From NCBI RefSeq assembly GCF_020535245.1, contig NZ_CP084911.1, positions 384,001 to 448,000 of the forward strand: DNA of 64,000 nt. The letters run 5' to 3'. The notes beneath the pieces are model-generated. The model worked only from the letters and a program-made list of their open reading frames with translations, did not search any database and had not been told where the DNA came from. This document shows, in pieces, positions 17,834 to 26,527 of this stretch. This DNA comes from Asticcacaulis sp. AND118 (GTDB lineage: Bacteria > Pseudomonadota > Alphaproteobacteria > Caulobacterales > Caulobacteraceae). Each line of letters begins with the position of its first letter. Position 1 is the stretch's first letter. Both the position numbers and the translations under genes were made by a program.

Positions 17834-18814
17834 ATGGTGGATTCGATCCAGCTCAATCGCCGCGTCTTTTGCGGTGCGGGGGCGCTTGCGCTCATTTCGA
17901 CCGCGCCGGCTTTGGCGCAGACGCGTCCTGTCGTGCGGGTCCCGGCGGATCATAAGACGCTGGCCGCAGCCTTTGCCGCCTTGCCCGACACGGGTGGGAC
18001 GGTGGAAATTGCGCCGGGCACCTATCGCGAGAAACTGACCCTATCCAAGCCTGACGTGCATCTGGTCGGCAAGGGCAAAAAGCCCGAAGACGTGATCATC
18101 GTCTGGGGCGACAGCGCCAGGATGGCCGGTGGGACAGGCAAGTCGTCCTCTTTCACCGTCAATGGCGACGGCTTCCGCGTCAGCAATCTGACCATCCAGA
18201 ACGATTACCATCTCAACCAGCCGGATACTCCGTCTCAGGCCGTGGCCCTGTCGATCAATGCCGACCGCGCCGTGTTGACGAAGGTGCGGCTGCTGGGGGC
18301 GCAGGACACGCTCTATGCAGCGTCGAAAAAGCCGACCGTGCCCAGCCGTCAATATTACAGGGACTGCTATATCGAAGGGCATGTCGACTTCATCTTCGGC
18401 AACGCCTTGGCCTTTTTCGACCATTGCCACCTGCATATCATCGAGCGAGACGGGGCCTTCATCACCGCCCACAGCCGCACGGCGGCGACCGAGACGACGG
18501 CCTACGTCTTCGATCACTGCCGCATCACCACGGCGGGGAGCGGCACCTATTATTTGGGTCGGGCGTGGCGGCCCTATGCGCAGGTGGTGTTCCTCGACAC
18601 GCGCATCGACGGAAAGATCCACCCCGAAGGCTGGCGCGAATGGACGCCAGGCAAGACCGAGACCTACGCCACGGCGCACTATGCTGAATACAATTCCAGC
18701 GGGTCGGGCGGCGATATGAGCCAGCGCGTCTTCTGGGCGAAAAAACTGACGGCGGATCAGGCGGCCAAATGGCGGCTTGAGGCCGTGTTCCCGGATCGTA
18801 GCTGGATAAGTTAA
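17834..18814 (+). CDS. Pectin methylesterase (carbohydrate esterase family 8)
   Basis: Exported enzyme of 326 residues with an N-terminal signal (NRRVFCGAGALALISTAPA), possibly Tat-type, cut near ALAQ. The right-handed beta-helix carries family signatures GAQDTLYA, the catalytic aspartate motif YIEGHVDFIFGNA and LGRAWRPYAQVVFLDT. It removes methyl esters from homogalacturonan so that polygalacturonases such as the GH28 enzymes at 33764 and 63569 can act. Cotranscribed with the GH43 gene directly upstream. A repeat element separates it from the GH2 gene downstream. Confidence 0.93.
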   Translation: MVDSIQLNRRVFCGAGALALISTAPALAQTRPVVRVPADHKTLAAAFAALPDTGGTVEIAPGTYREKLTLSKPDVHLVGKGKKPEDVIIVWGDSARMAGGTGKSSSFTVNGDGFRVSNLTIQNDYHLNQPDTPSQAVALSINADRAVLTKVRLLGAQDTLYAASKKPTVPSRQYYRDCYIEGHVDFIFGNALAFFDHCHLHIIERDGAFITAHSRTAATETTAYVFDHCRITTAGSGTYYLGRAWRPYAQVVFLDTRIDGKIHPEGWREWTPGKTETYATAHYAEYNSSGSGGDMSQRVFWAKKLTADQAAKWRLEAVFPDRSWIS

Positions 18815-18817
18815 TTC

Positions 18818-18926
18818 CTTCTCCCTTGAGGGAGAAGGTGCCGCGATAGCGGCGGATGAGGGGGAGTTTCACGCTTCTACCTCTTTACCCCCCTCACCCC
18901 AGCCCTCTCCCTCAAGGGAGAGGGGG
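18818..18926. repeat. Palindromic intergenic repeat element
   Basis: Contains CTCCCTTGAGGGAG (18821-18834) and CTCCCTCAAGGGAG (18907-18920), each self-complementary, plus outer complementary tracts GATGAGGGGG and CCCCCTCACCCC. The arrangement resembles dispersed GC-rich palindromic units common between alphaproteobacterial genes. It can form hairpins in the mRNA between the pectin methylesterase and GH2 genes. Confidence 0.7.
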
Positions 18927-18945
18927 CATGGAGGCAGATACTGCC

Positions 18946-21900
18946 ATGACCCAACACGATCGCCGCAACTTTCTCACTGTCTCTGCCGCGGGGGCAGCCG
19001 CCGCTGCTGTGGCCGCCCCCTCAGCGGAAGCAGAGACGTCTGCGTGGGGTGTTCCCGACGAAGGCTGGAACGTGTGGATCGACGAAAAGGCCGCTTATAA
19101 GGACGACGTCATCTATCTGCCCGCGCAGGCAGACCTGAGAACCTTACCGGTCAATCCGCCGACCGGGGGCTGGGCCGCCCTGACGACCGACGTGACGGTG
19201 ACCCTGCCGGCGACGGTCGAGCAGCATTTCTGGGGCCGGTTCGGTCTGCGCCCCTATACGGGCGATGAGTATCGCTATGCCGAAGACGACAATGTGCCGC
19301 AGAACGGCGCCTATCGCGGCGTATCGTGGTGGTGGCGTGAGATCAGCATTCCGACGGACGCCAAGGGCAAGCGCGTCCTGCTGCACATTCGTGGCGCGCG
19401 CCTGCGGGCCGAGGTTTTCCTCAATGAAAAGCTGGTCGGCTATTCGATCCTGTCGGAGCAGCCTTTCGACTGTGATCTGACGGCGGCGATGACTCCGGGC
19501 GGGACGAACCGTCTGGCCATCCGCATCACCAATCCCGGCGGGCGCTACGACTGGCGCGATTCCACCACCATGATGTGGGGCAAGCTCAAGCTGTTCGCCT
19601 CGCACGGTTTCGGCGGGCTCGATCGCGGCATGTCCTTAAGCGTCCATCCGCTCGACAGCCATATCGAAGACGCGTGGGTGCTCAATACGCCTGACGCGCG
19701 CAAGGTGACCGCCCACATGCAGGTGCGGCTGAACGGCCCGATCACCGCAGCGGACCTCGCCAAGCGTGGCTCGGTCCTGTTGCTGGGGCCGGACGGCAAG
19801 CCGTTCAAGGCGCAGACCCGACTGAAAAGCGCGAAGATCGAGGACGGTCTGGCGACGGTGGTCTTCGACCTTCATGCGGCGGAGGCGAAGCTGTGGGATC
19901 TGAAAAACCGCCATCTCTATCACCTGCGTTTCGACTGGAAGGGCGCGCCCGGCGTGTCGTCCAAAACCGTGCGTTTCGGTTTCCGCTGGTTCGCCGTCGA
20001 AGGCATCGGCGCCAACGCCCTGTTGCGGCTGAACGGCAGGCGCATCAAGCTCTACTCGGCGATTTCCTGGGGCTATTGGGGCTATAACGGCATGTGGCCG
20101 ACGCCCGCTCTGGCGCGGCGCGAGGTCGAAGCGGCGCAAGCCTTGGGCCTCAATACGCTGCACGCCCACCGCAATGTCGGCAAACACGATGTTTTCGACC
20201 GGCAGGACGAACTGGGCCTGTTGCGCGTCATGGAGCCGGGCGGTGGCCGCCACGCCATCGGCCGCGATCTCAAGCCGGGCGAGAGCCTGTCCGACGCCGA
20301 TGCCTTCAGCCGCGCCTATATGATCGAGAAGTGCCGCCTGATGGCGAAGACCTTCCGCTCGCACCCGTCTCTGGCCCACTACACGCTGCAGAATGAGATC
20401 GGGGCCAATCTGCAAAACCCCGACGTGCAAAATGTACTAAAGGTCATCCACGACGAAGACCCGTCGCGCACGGTCATTCTCAATGACGGCTTCGTCAAGC
20501 GCGGTGCGGCGCAGGCCATGTATCTGGCCTATAATGATCACTATTTCCGTTCGGATGTCGAACCGTTCGGCGGCTGGTGGGTCGAGCATCAGGGCGCCGG
20601 CGATCAGTGGTACGACAAGTTCTATCAGTCGAAAGACAGCTATATCCACTATCAGACCGGTAAACCCTATATCGTCGAATTCGGCGAAATGCAGGGCTGC
20701 GCCACCGGCGACAACCACGTGCTGATGGTCGCCGACATCCTCGCCAACGGCGGCAAGTCCTACGACCTGGAGGATCACAGGGTCATTGTCGAAAAGACCT
20801 CGGCCTATCTGGATAAATGGGGCTTTCGCAAAGCCTTTCCGACGACCGAGAGCCTGTTCCTGTCGGTCGGGCGCAAGGTCTACGACGCCTGGCAGAACTA
20901 TCTGGAAAACATCCGCATCGGCGACGAAGTCGATATAGCCGCGATTTCCGGCTGGGAAACGACGGCCATCGAAAATCATTCGGGGATCGTCGACAACCTG
21001 CGCTATTTCAAGGCCAATCCCGACCTGCTGCGCAACAGCCTGCTGCCCGTGCGTCCCATCGCCAAACAGCGTAAGCTGGCCTATGCGACGGGCGAGGTGG
21101 CGGGACTCGACATCTATCTGCTCAACGACACGGACGAACAGATAAAGGGCGAGATGATCCTCAGCCTGATCGCGCCGGACAACACCGTGACGGAAATCGC
21201 CCGCTACCCCGCGCCGACACATGTGAAGGACCAGTTCCGCTACGTGCTGGCGGAAAAGGTCGTGACGCCGGTCCTGACCAAACCCGGCCTCAATAAGGTG
21301 CAGATCGAACTGAAAGGCTATCCGACCTTCGTGCGCGAACTGTGGGTGGTCGACGGCAAGGCGGCTTTCAAAACCCCGCTGAAGATCGCCTTGTCGGGCG
21401 TCGCCAGGTCCTTCCGCGATCAGTTGAGCGCCATTCCCGGCGTCGTCTTCGAAGACTTCAAGGCGAAGATCCGATACGACGCCATCATCGCGTCGGGTCT
21501 CAAGGCCGACGAGATCGCCAGGCGTCAGGTCGGCGAACAGACCGGTCTCGAAGCCCAGCCCAAGGCCGGTGAAAAGCCCAAACTTGTGCTCGGCGAACTG
21601 CCGGCCGATGTGTTGGCCGCCGTCAAGGCCGGGACGCCGCTGCTGGCCTATGTGCCGGAGGACGGTCTGGCCGAGGGGGTGGCCCGGCAGTTGTCGGAAC
21701 TGGGCCTGTTCTCTTATGCCGGGCAGGTCGGCAATCTGCGCGCGCCATGGATGGGCAACTGGAACTATCTGCGCGCCCACCCCATCTTCGACGGCCTGCC
21801 GGTCGATCAGGCCACCAGCGTCTGGCATCAGATCGAGGGGCAGCCGTCGAACGGCCTGCTGATCGACGGGCCGGTAATTGGGCCGGACGGGATCGAGGTC

Positions 21901-22059
21901 ATCGCCGCCTACAGCCGCGACCACGACCGCGACAACGGCGCGGCGACCTTTACGGTGCGCAAGGACGGTATGAAGGTGCTGGTCCACCGCCTCCCGGACA
22001 TGGTGGCGCCGCTGCAAAAGCGCTTCCTGATCAATGCGATCAACTGGTTAAGTGCTTAA
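18946..22059 (+). CDS. Glycoside hydrolase family 2 protein
   Basis: Large exported enzyme of about 1037 residues. The Tat-like leader has HDRRNFLTVSAAG followed by an Ala-rich stretch. A jelly-roll sugar-binding domain (GVSWWWREISIPTDAKGKRV... LHIRGARLRAEVFLNEKLVG) and an immunoglobulin-like domain precede a TIM barrel with the probable acid/base glutamate in LQNEIG (about residue 483) and nucleophile glutamate in VEFGEMQG (about 579). A C-terminal ~350-residue extension is of uncertain fold. The ATG at 18946 places the Tat motif at the N-terminus; the open frame reaches back into the repeat. Activity could be beta-galactosidase, glucuronidase or related. Confidence 0.82.
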   Translation: MTQHDRRNFLTVSAAGAAAAAVAAPSAEAETSAWGVPDEGWNVWIDEKAAYKDDVIYLPAQADLRTLPVNPPTGGWAALTTDVTVTLPATVEQHFWGRFGLRPYTGDEYRYAEDDNVPQNGAYRGVSWWWREISIPTDAKGKRVLLHIRGARLRAEVFLNEKLVGYSILSEQPFDCDLTAAMTPGGTNRLAIRITNPGGRYDWRDSTTMMWGKLKLFASHGFGGLDRGMSLSVHPLDSHIEDAWVLNTPDARKVTAHMQVRLNGPITAADLAKRGSVLLLGPDGKPFKAQTRLKSAKIEDGLATVVFDLHAAEAKLWDLKNRHLYHLRFDWKGAPGVSSKTVRFGFRWFAVEGIGANALLRLNGRRIKLYSAISWGYWGYNGMWPTPALARREVEAAQALGLNTLHAHRNVGKHDVFDRQDELGLLRVMEPGGGRHAIGRDLKPGESLSDADAFSRAYMIEKCRLMAKTFRSHPSLAHYTLQNEIGANLQNPDVQNVLKVIHDEDPSRTVILNDGFVKRGAAQAMYLAYNDHYFRSDVEPFGGWWVEHQGAGDQWYDKFYQSKDSYIHYQTGKPYIVEFGEMQGCATGDNHVLMVADILANGGKSYDLEDHRVIVEKTSAYLDKWGFRKAFPTTESLFLSVGRKVYDAWQNYLENIRIGDEVDIAAISGWETTAIENHSGIVDNLRYFKANPDLLRNSLLPVRPIAKQRKLAYATGEVAGLDIYLLNDTDEQIKGEMILSLIAPDNTVTEIARYPAPTHVKDQFRYVLAEKVVTPVLTKPGLNKVQIELKGYPTFVRELWVVDGKAAFKTPLKIALSGVARSFRDQLSAIPGVVFEDFKAKIRYDAIIASGLKADEIARRQVGEQTGLEAQPKAGEKPKLVLGELPADVLAAVKAGTPLLAYVPEDGLAEGVARQLSELGLFSYAGQVGNLRAPWMGNWNYLRAHPIFDGLPVDQATSVWHQIEGQPSNGLLIDGPVIGPDGIEVIAAYSRDHDRDNGAATFTVRKDGMKVLVHRLPDMVAPLQKRFLINAINWLSA

Positions 22060-22805
22060 TAGAGTTCGGAAGAAATCGCCTGCGCCGTTTCGCGCAGGCG
22101 TTCCAGCACCTGAGGCTTGTCCATGTGGCAGACCACGTGCGTCATGAAGGGCACGATCAGCGCCGCCACGGCGTGGGTCGAACGTCCGGCAAAGAGCGGT
22201 ACGGCCAGATCGGTAATGCCCAGCGTATAGGCGCTGTCGCGCACCAGATAGCCGTGCGTCTTCGCCGCGCGCGCTTCGCTGAGGAAGGTGCGCATCAGGT
22301 CGCGGTCGATGCGCCCGCGCATGGTGTGATACCAGTTCAACTGATCGCGCAGCGGTTGGAAAGCATAGATCAGCCGCCCCGATGTCGCCGTGGCGGCCGG
22401 CGCGCGAAAGCCGACCTTGACCCCGAAGGCGGTCATGCTCTCGCTCTCGGCGCGGGCGATGGCGACGATGTGCTCGCGCGACAGGACGGTCATGTGGCAT
22501 GATTGCTCGCTGTCGCGGGCCAGGGCGCGCATGTGGGGCAGGGCGGTCTCGATCAGGCTCTGGCGCGGCGGGTAGAGCATGCCGAAGTCGAAAAGACGGC
22601 TGGTCATGGCGTAGCGGCCCGCCGCGTCGCGCCGCAGATAACCCTTCGATTCCAGCGTCAGAATCATGCGGTAGATCTCGGCCTTGGAACGGCCCACCCC
22701 GGCGCAGATTTCGCCTATGCTCAGCGATCCGGGCCGCCCGGCCAGAAACTCTATGATCTCTATGCCTTTTTCGAGGGCGGGGGCGCTGTAGGTCGGTTCG
22801 GACAT
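22056..22805 (-). CDS. IclR-family transcriptional regulator
   Basis: Regulator of 249 residues. The N-terminal winged helix (ALEKGIEIIEFLAGRPGSLSIGEICAGVGRSKAEIYRMILTLESKGY in segments, residues 9-55) is followed by an IclR effector-binding domain (residues ~75-240). IclR proteins such as KdgR often control pectin and uronate genes, which is what surrounds this one: GH2 gene converging from the left (4-bp overlap) and an LgoD-like dehydrogenase upstream on the same strand. The start MSEPTYSAPALEKGIEI is the usual IclR N-terminus. A perfect 18-bp inverted repeat upstream may be its binding site or a dehydrogenase transcript end. Effector unknown. Confidence 0.88.
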   Translation of the reverse strand: MSEPTYSAPALEKGIEIIEFLAGRPGSLSIGEICAGVGRSKAEIYRMILTLESKGYLRRDAAGRYAMTSRLFDFGMLYPPRQSLIETALPHMRALARDSEQSCHMTVLSREHIVAIARAESESMTAFGVKVGFRAPAATATSGRLIYAFQPLRDQLNWYHTMRGRIDRDLMRTFLSEARAAKTHGYLVRDSAYTLGITDLAVPLFAGRSTHAVAALIVPFMTHVVCHMDKPQVLERLRETAQAISSELY

Positions 22806-22948
22806 CGGGCTTCCATCTGTACGATTGCCCTGTGATAGCCGTTTCGCGCCAAAGCGTCAAAAGGCCATCTTTTGAAGGTCGGTTCGGCGAGAAATCATCT
22901 CGTCGAACGTCTGTGGGCCTTCAATCTGGGCGTTTCCGGCACGTGGCC

Positions 22949-22992
22949 ATCTGGATCATTATGTTTTCCAATGCAAACATAATGATCCAGAT
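22949..22992. repeat. Perfect 18-bp inverted repeat with 8-nt loop
   Basis: ATCTGGATCATTATGTTT at 22949-22966 is exactly complementary to AAACATAATGATCCAGAT at 22975-22992. It lies between the dehydrogenase stop and the IclR gene start, both on the minus strand. It lacks a T-run on that strand, so it is not a standard terminator; an operator or mRNA stabilising hairpin is possible. Confidence 0.75.
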
Positions 22993-23076
22993 TTTGTTTA
23001 CGCCCTCGCCGGGCGGTGTCTGCGCCACCTTGGCCGCCGGCTCATGCCGCCCCAGGAAAGCATTCCCAGTGTTTAA

Positions 23077-24087
23077 TCAGACCTCCACCAGCGCCTTGAT
23101 GACGCCGGCTTCGGGCGCGGTCCAGCCGGGCAGGACGTCGGGCAGATCGCGCAGGGTCGTGCGGTGGGTATTGAGGGCGCGGGTGGGGATCAGGTCGGCG
23201 CGGATGGCGTCGAGCACTTCCTGAAAATCCTCGATGGTGGCGTTGCGGCTGCCCAGCAGGGTCGTTTCGCGCTTGTGGAATTCCGGATCGTTGAAGGTGA
23301 TGTCGGCGGCGACGACCGAGATCAACACATAGCTGCCGCCGTGGCCGACATAGGCGAAACCGGCCTCGATAGCCCTGGGCGAACCGGTGGCGTCGAACAC
23401 GGCGTCGTAAAAGTCGCCCCCGGTACGTGCGGACAATTCATCGCGTGTGGTGGGTGACACCCTTACCCCGTGGTCCATGCCGAGGGTTTGGCGGCAGAAG
23501 TCGATGCGCGAGGTCTGAGAATCGAGCACCGTGACTTCGGCGCCCCTGAGTTTGGCGAAAACCGCCGTGGCCATGCCGATGGGCCCGACGCCGACGACCA
23601 GCACCCGCTGTCCGGGCTTGATATGTGCGCGGCGCACGCTGTGGCACCCGATAGCCAGAAATTCGAGCATGGCGGCTTCGTCCAGCCCGATGCCTTCGGC
23701 GCGAAATACGAAGGCCTGCGGCACGCTGAGATACTCGGTCAGGCCGCCATCGCGATGCACGCCCAGCACCTGAATATTCATGCAGCAGTTGGCGCGGCCC
23801 TTGCGGCAGGCGGCGCAATGTCCGCATGACATGTAGGGCATGATGTAGACGGTGTCGCCGGGCTTCAATGCCGAGCCTGCGGGCGCTTCGGCAACTTCGC
23901 CGGACAGTTCGTGGCCCATGACCCGCGGATAGCTGAGATAGGGCTGGGTGCCGCGGAAGATATGCATGTCTGTGCCGCAGATGCCGACGCGGCGGATGCG
24001 GATCAGCACCTCATCGGCCTGACGCGCGGGCGTCTCGCGCTGGACGCAAATCAGCCGGCCGGGGCTTTCGCAGATGACGGTGTCCAT
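23077..24087 (-). CDS. Zinc-dependent alcohol dehydrogenase, L-galactonate oxidoreductase (LgoD/YjjN)-like
   Basis: Medium-chain dehydrogenase of 336 residues. Catalytic zinc ligands C37 (GICGTDMH) and H59-E60 (GHE); structural zinc cysteines 88, 91, 94 and 102 (CGHCAACRKGRANCC); NAD-binding GVGPIG near residue 168. The segments CGTDMHIFRGTQPYLSYPRVMGHE and DPEFHKRETTLLGSRNAT closely follow E. coli YjjN/LgoD, which oxidises L-galactonate to tagaturonate and so feeds the galacturonate pathway. Related enzymes act on gulonate, idonate or fuconate, so the substrate is provisional. An IclR regulator lies downstream and a symmetrical site (24164-24177) upstream. Confidence 0.8.
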   Translation of the reverse strand: MDTVICESPGRLICVQRETPARQADEVLIRIRRVGICGTDMHIFRGTQPYLSYPRVMGHELSGEVAEAPAGSALKPGDTVYIMPYMSCGHCAACRKGRANCCMNIQVLGVHRDGGLTEYLSVPQAFVFRAEGIGLDEAAMLEFLAIGCHSVRRAHIKPGQRVLVVGVGPIGMATAVFAKLRGAEVTVLDSQTSRIDFCRQTLGMDHGVRVSPTTRDELSARTGGDFYDAVFDATGSPRAIEAGFAYVGHGGSYVLISVVAADITFNDPEFHKRETTLLGSRNATIEDFQEVLDAIRADLIPTRALNTHRTTLRDLPDVLPGWTAPEAGVIKALVEV

Positions 24088-24716
24088 ATCGGCTCACTTT
24101 TTTGGGAGGGGTTCCCTGCTGTACCTATAGATTGGCGCTGCTTGTGTCAAATATGAATTAGAAGTTCAATTTTGAACATTGCTTATGGCGGGTGTTTTTT
24201 TGTCATTTCCGCCGACATTTTTACAGATAAATCGTACAGGGTTACTCGACGAAAGATTGAAATCGATTGAATCTGGCTTGAGGACGAAAATTCAGGCCTG
24301 ACACAATTTCGCCGCTGTTGTGGCGCGGTGTGGGCAAGTTGTCACGGCTCTGAAAAAAGCGGCAAGCGCGCGAATACGAAGAGACGCGCGGTACGGTGAA
24401 ACCGGTGAGCGGCCAGGGATGATTTTTGCTCTTGCAGAATCGAATAATTTTCGCAATTGCGTCAAAATTAGTTAATATTATTAAAAACAAAATGTTATCT
24501 ATAAGATTCGGACATGTTTGATCTGAAAACGTGGTGAATTTCCACCAAAAATCAGGCAAACGCCGCAGGCGCGATTCCCTCACTCGGTGAGTCCGGAAGA
24601 CAAAGCTGCCGGACCGAAGCCATAAACAAATCGTTAAAAAATTATTGACACCACCGTCAAAAGAGCCAAGCTTCCGACACTATTTTTAATAAGTCTCGGG
24701 GCTACAGGGGGCGAAT
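24088..24716. promoter_or_regulatory. Intergenic region between the dehydrogenase and curli operon
   Basis: This 629-bp stretch has no convincing gene. The dyad GTTCAATTTTGAAC at 24164-24177, about 77 bp before the dehydrogenase start, is a candidate operator for the nearby IclR regulator. The centre is AT-rich (24430-24510). A TTGACA hexamer at 24645-24650 is a possible -35 element for the curli operon, but no good -10 is seen at standard spacing. A 113-codon minus-strand frame (24242-24583) has no recognisable features and is not called. Confidence 0.5.
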
Positions 24717-25187
24717 GTGTTTAAAACGACTATAAATGCCATGCGTAAAATCAATCTTGAGTTGTTGATTCGGGCGGGAATCCTGACAGCCGCATCCGGG
24801 CTGATCCTTGTGGCTGGCGCCGCGCAGGCCCAGGACCTGAGCTACCAGCCGATCAATCCGACCTTTGGAGGTAACCCCTTCAATTCGGCGCATCTTCTGG
24901 GCGTGGCCAATGCCCAGAACGATTACAAGGATCCGAAGACTTCGACCGGCACCAGCCAAGGCGATCTTTTCGCCCGGCAACTGGAATCGAGACTCCTGTC
25001 GGCCTTTTCGGCGCAACTCACCGACGCCATTTTCGGCGAGAATGCGCAGGAGCGCGGCACCTTCACCCTGGGCAGCCAGACTGTGAGCTTCTTCCGCGAC
25101 CTTGAGAACGTCAACATCACGATCACCAATAACGAGACCGGTGAAGTGACCAACATCACCGTTCCGCTCTTCATCCAAGTCAACTGA
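24717..25187 (+). CDS. csgF: Curli assembly protein CsgF
   Basis: Secreted protein of 156 residues counted from the GTG at 24717, which has AGGGGGCG upstream; an in-frame ATG at 24741 is an alternative. The signal peptide ends near AQAQ. The mature N-terminus DLSYQPINPTFGGNPFNSAHLLG is the conserved CsgF segment that plugs the CsgG pore, and the C-terminal half carries the family strands. CsgF couples secretion through CsgG to nucleation of curli fibres at the cell surface. First gene of csgF-csgG followed by two curlin genes; the next gene starts 1 nt after its stop. Confidence 0.92.
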   Translation: MFKTTINAMRKINLELLIRAGILTAASGLILVAGAAQAQDLSYQPINPTFGGNPFNSAHLLGVANAQNDYKDPKTSTGTSQGDLFARQLESRLLSAFSAQLTDAIFGENAQERGTFTLGSQTVSFFRDLENVNITITNNETGEVTNITVPLFIQVN

Positions 25188-25188
25188 A

Positions 25189-26202
25189 ATGCGCGCTCTT
25201 CTCCCCGCTACACTCCTCACGGGCGCGCTGATGCTTGGCGCCTGCTCGCACACCCCGCAGATCTCTCAGGCCAAGCACGGCCCGATGTACGATCTGCCGA
25301 CCTATCAGAAGGCCACGGCCAGCCAGCAGGCCCTGTTCGACCTGCCGCCGCCGTCGCGCCCCGTCGCTGTCGCCGTCTACGGCTTTACGGATCAGACGGG
25401 TCAGTTCCGTCCCTCCGAAACCGGCCAGACCCTGTCGCGCGCCGTGTCGCAGGGCGGGTCGTCCATCCTGATGAAGGCCCTTCAGGACTCCGGCCGTCGC
25501 AAGTGGTTCACCGTTATCGAACGGGAACAGGTCGGCCACCTGATGAGCGAGCGTCAGATCATCCGTGAAATGCGCGAGCGCTATCTGGGCGAAAAGACGA
25601 CCAATTCCGAAGCCCTGCCGTCCTTGCTGTTTGCCGGTGTGATCATCGAAGGCGGCATCATCGGCTATGACACCAATACCCGCACCGGCGGAGCCGGAGC
25701 CGGTTTTCTGGGTGTCAGCGCCCGCACGGAATACCGTCAGGACGTGGTGACCGTCTATCTGCGCGCCGTGTCGGTGCGCACCGGCGAAGTCCTGACTTCG
25801 GTGACGGCGTCGAAGACCATCGCATCCTATGCCCTCGGCGGCGGCGCCTTCCGCTATGTCGGCTACAAGGAGTTGCTGGAGGCCGAAACCGGCATGACCA
25901 CCAACGAACCGGACCATCTGGCCTTGCAGCAGGCGATTGAAAAGGCCCTCTACGGCCTGATCATGGAGGGCGTCGAACTGAAGCTGTGGAACTTCGCCGA
26001 CGCCGACGCCGGCTGGCCCCACCTGTGGCGCTATCAGAGCGAACGCGACGGCGTCTTCGACGCCCAGCAGGTCGCCGTGGCCAATGCCCGCGCCCGCGAA
26101 ATGCAGGCGGCCGCGATGGCGAACCCGGACCGCAAGAAGCGTCTGGACGCCGATGAACCGCCCGTCCGCGTCAACCGCCCGGCGGATCAGAGTTCGAAAT
26201 AG
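25189..26202 (+). CDS. csgG: Curli secretion channel lipoprotein CsgG
   Basis: Outer-membrane lipoprotein of 337 residues forming the nonameric curlin export pore. The lipobox LMLGAC gives lipidation at C19. The CsgG domain covers about residues 30-275: VAVAVYGFTDQTGQF, RRKWFTVIEREQVGHLMSERQIIRE and GVIIEGGIIGYDTNTRTGGAGAGFLG, the last lining the channel region. A ~50-residue C-terminal tail rich in Ala, Arg and Asp extends beyond the E. coli protein. Downstream of csgF with a 1-nt gap. The capping chaperone gene csgE is not present in the window. Confidence 0.94.
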   Translation: MRALLPATLLTGALMLGACSHTPQISQAKHGPMYDLPTYQKATASQQALFDLPPPSRPVAVAVYGFTDQTGQFRPSETGQTLSRAVSQGGSSILMKALQDSGRRKWFTVIEREQVGHLMSERQIIREMRERYLGEKTTNSEALPSLLFAGVIIEGGIIGYDTNTRTGGAGAGFLGVSARTEYRQDVVTVYLRAVSVRTGEVLTSVTASKTIASYALGGGAFRYVGYKELLEAETGMTTNEPDHLALQQAIEKALYGLIMEGVELKLWNFADADAGWPHLWRYQSERDGVFDAQQVAVANARAREMQAAAMANPDRKKRLDADEPPVRVNRPADQSSK

Positions 26203-26527
26203 GCTTCGCCCCCGGCCGAGCCGCCCCCACATCGGGGCCCGGTCCGGTGGCGTTGGTAAGTGCAGAGCAGGCGTAGCGTAAAGCGTAAGGGGTTGGAAGC
26301 CTGCGGGCGAGCCCAGACCCTCACAACGAGAAAAGCCGAACATAACTGAAGAGTCCGGACTCTGCTGATTCCGGAAACGGGATATCTTTGCCCGAGTAAG
26401 CGTCAAACGGACATGCGGACCGCCTGAGTGCGTCTTGCCGCTGCCATCACATCAGGGCCAGCCCGCCCCGTCCGGAGTCCCGTGATTCCGGAAGCGGAGA
26501 GGTATTGCCCGAATACAGGAAATGACT
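26203..26527 (+). promoter_or_regulatory. Long leader of the giant curlin gene with a duplicated element
   Basis: No gene is seen in these 325 bp. Two related 49-bp segments, 26354-26402 and 26471-26519, share the core TGATTCCGGAA, then CGG and TTGCCCGA. The second ends at the ribosome site of the curlin gene, so both probably lie in its 5' leader. They could be RNA structural elements or repeated protein sites; no known riboswitch is recognised. Confidence 0.5.

Noticed and set aside
22949-22992. Standard Rho-independent terminator of the dehydrogenase gene
   Set aside because: The stem is AT-rich and there is no T-run in the minus-strand transcript direction.
24242-24583. 113-codon minus-strand frame in the curli upstream region
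   Set aside because: No ribosome site, domain or codon pattern; AT-rich regulatory sequence is a better explanation.
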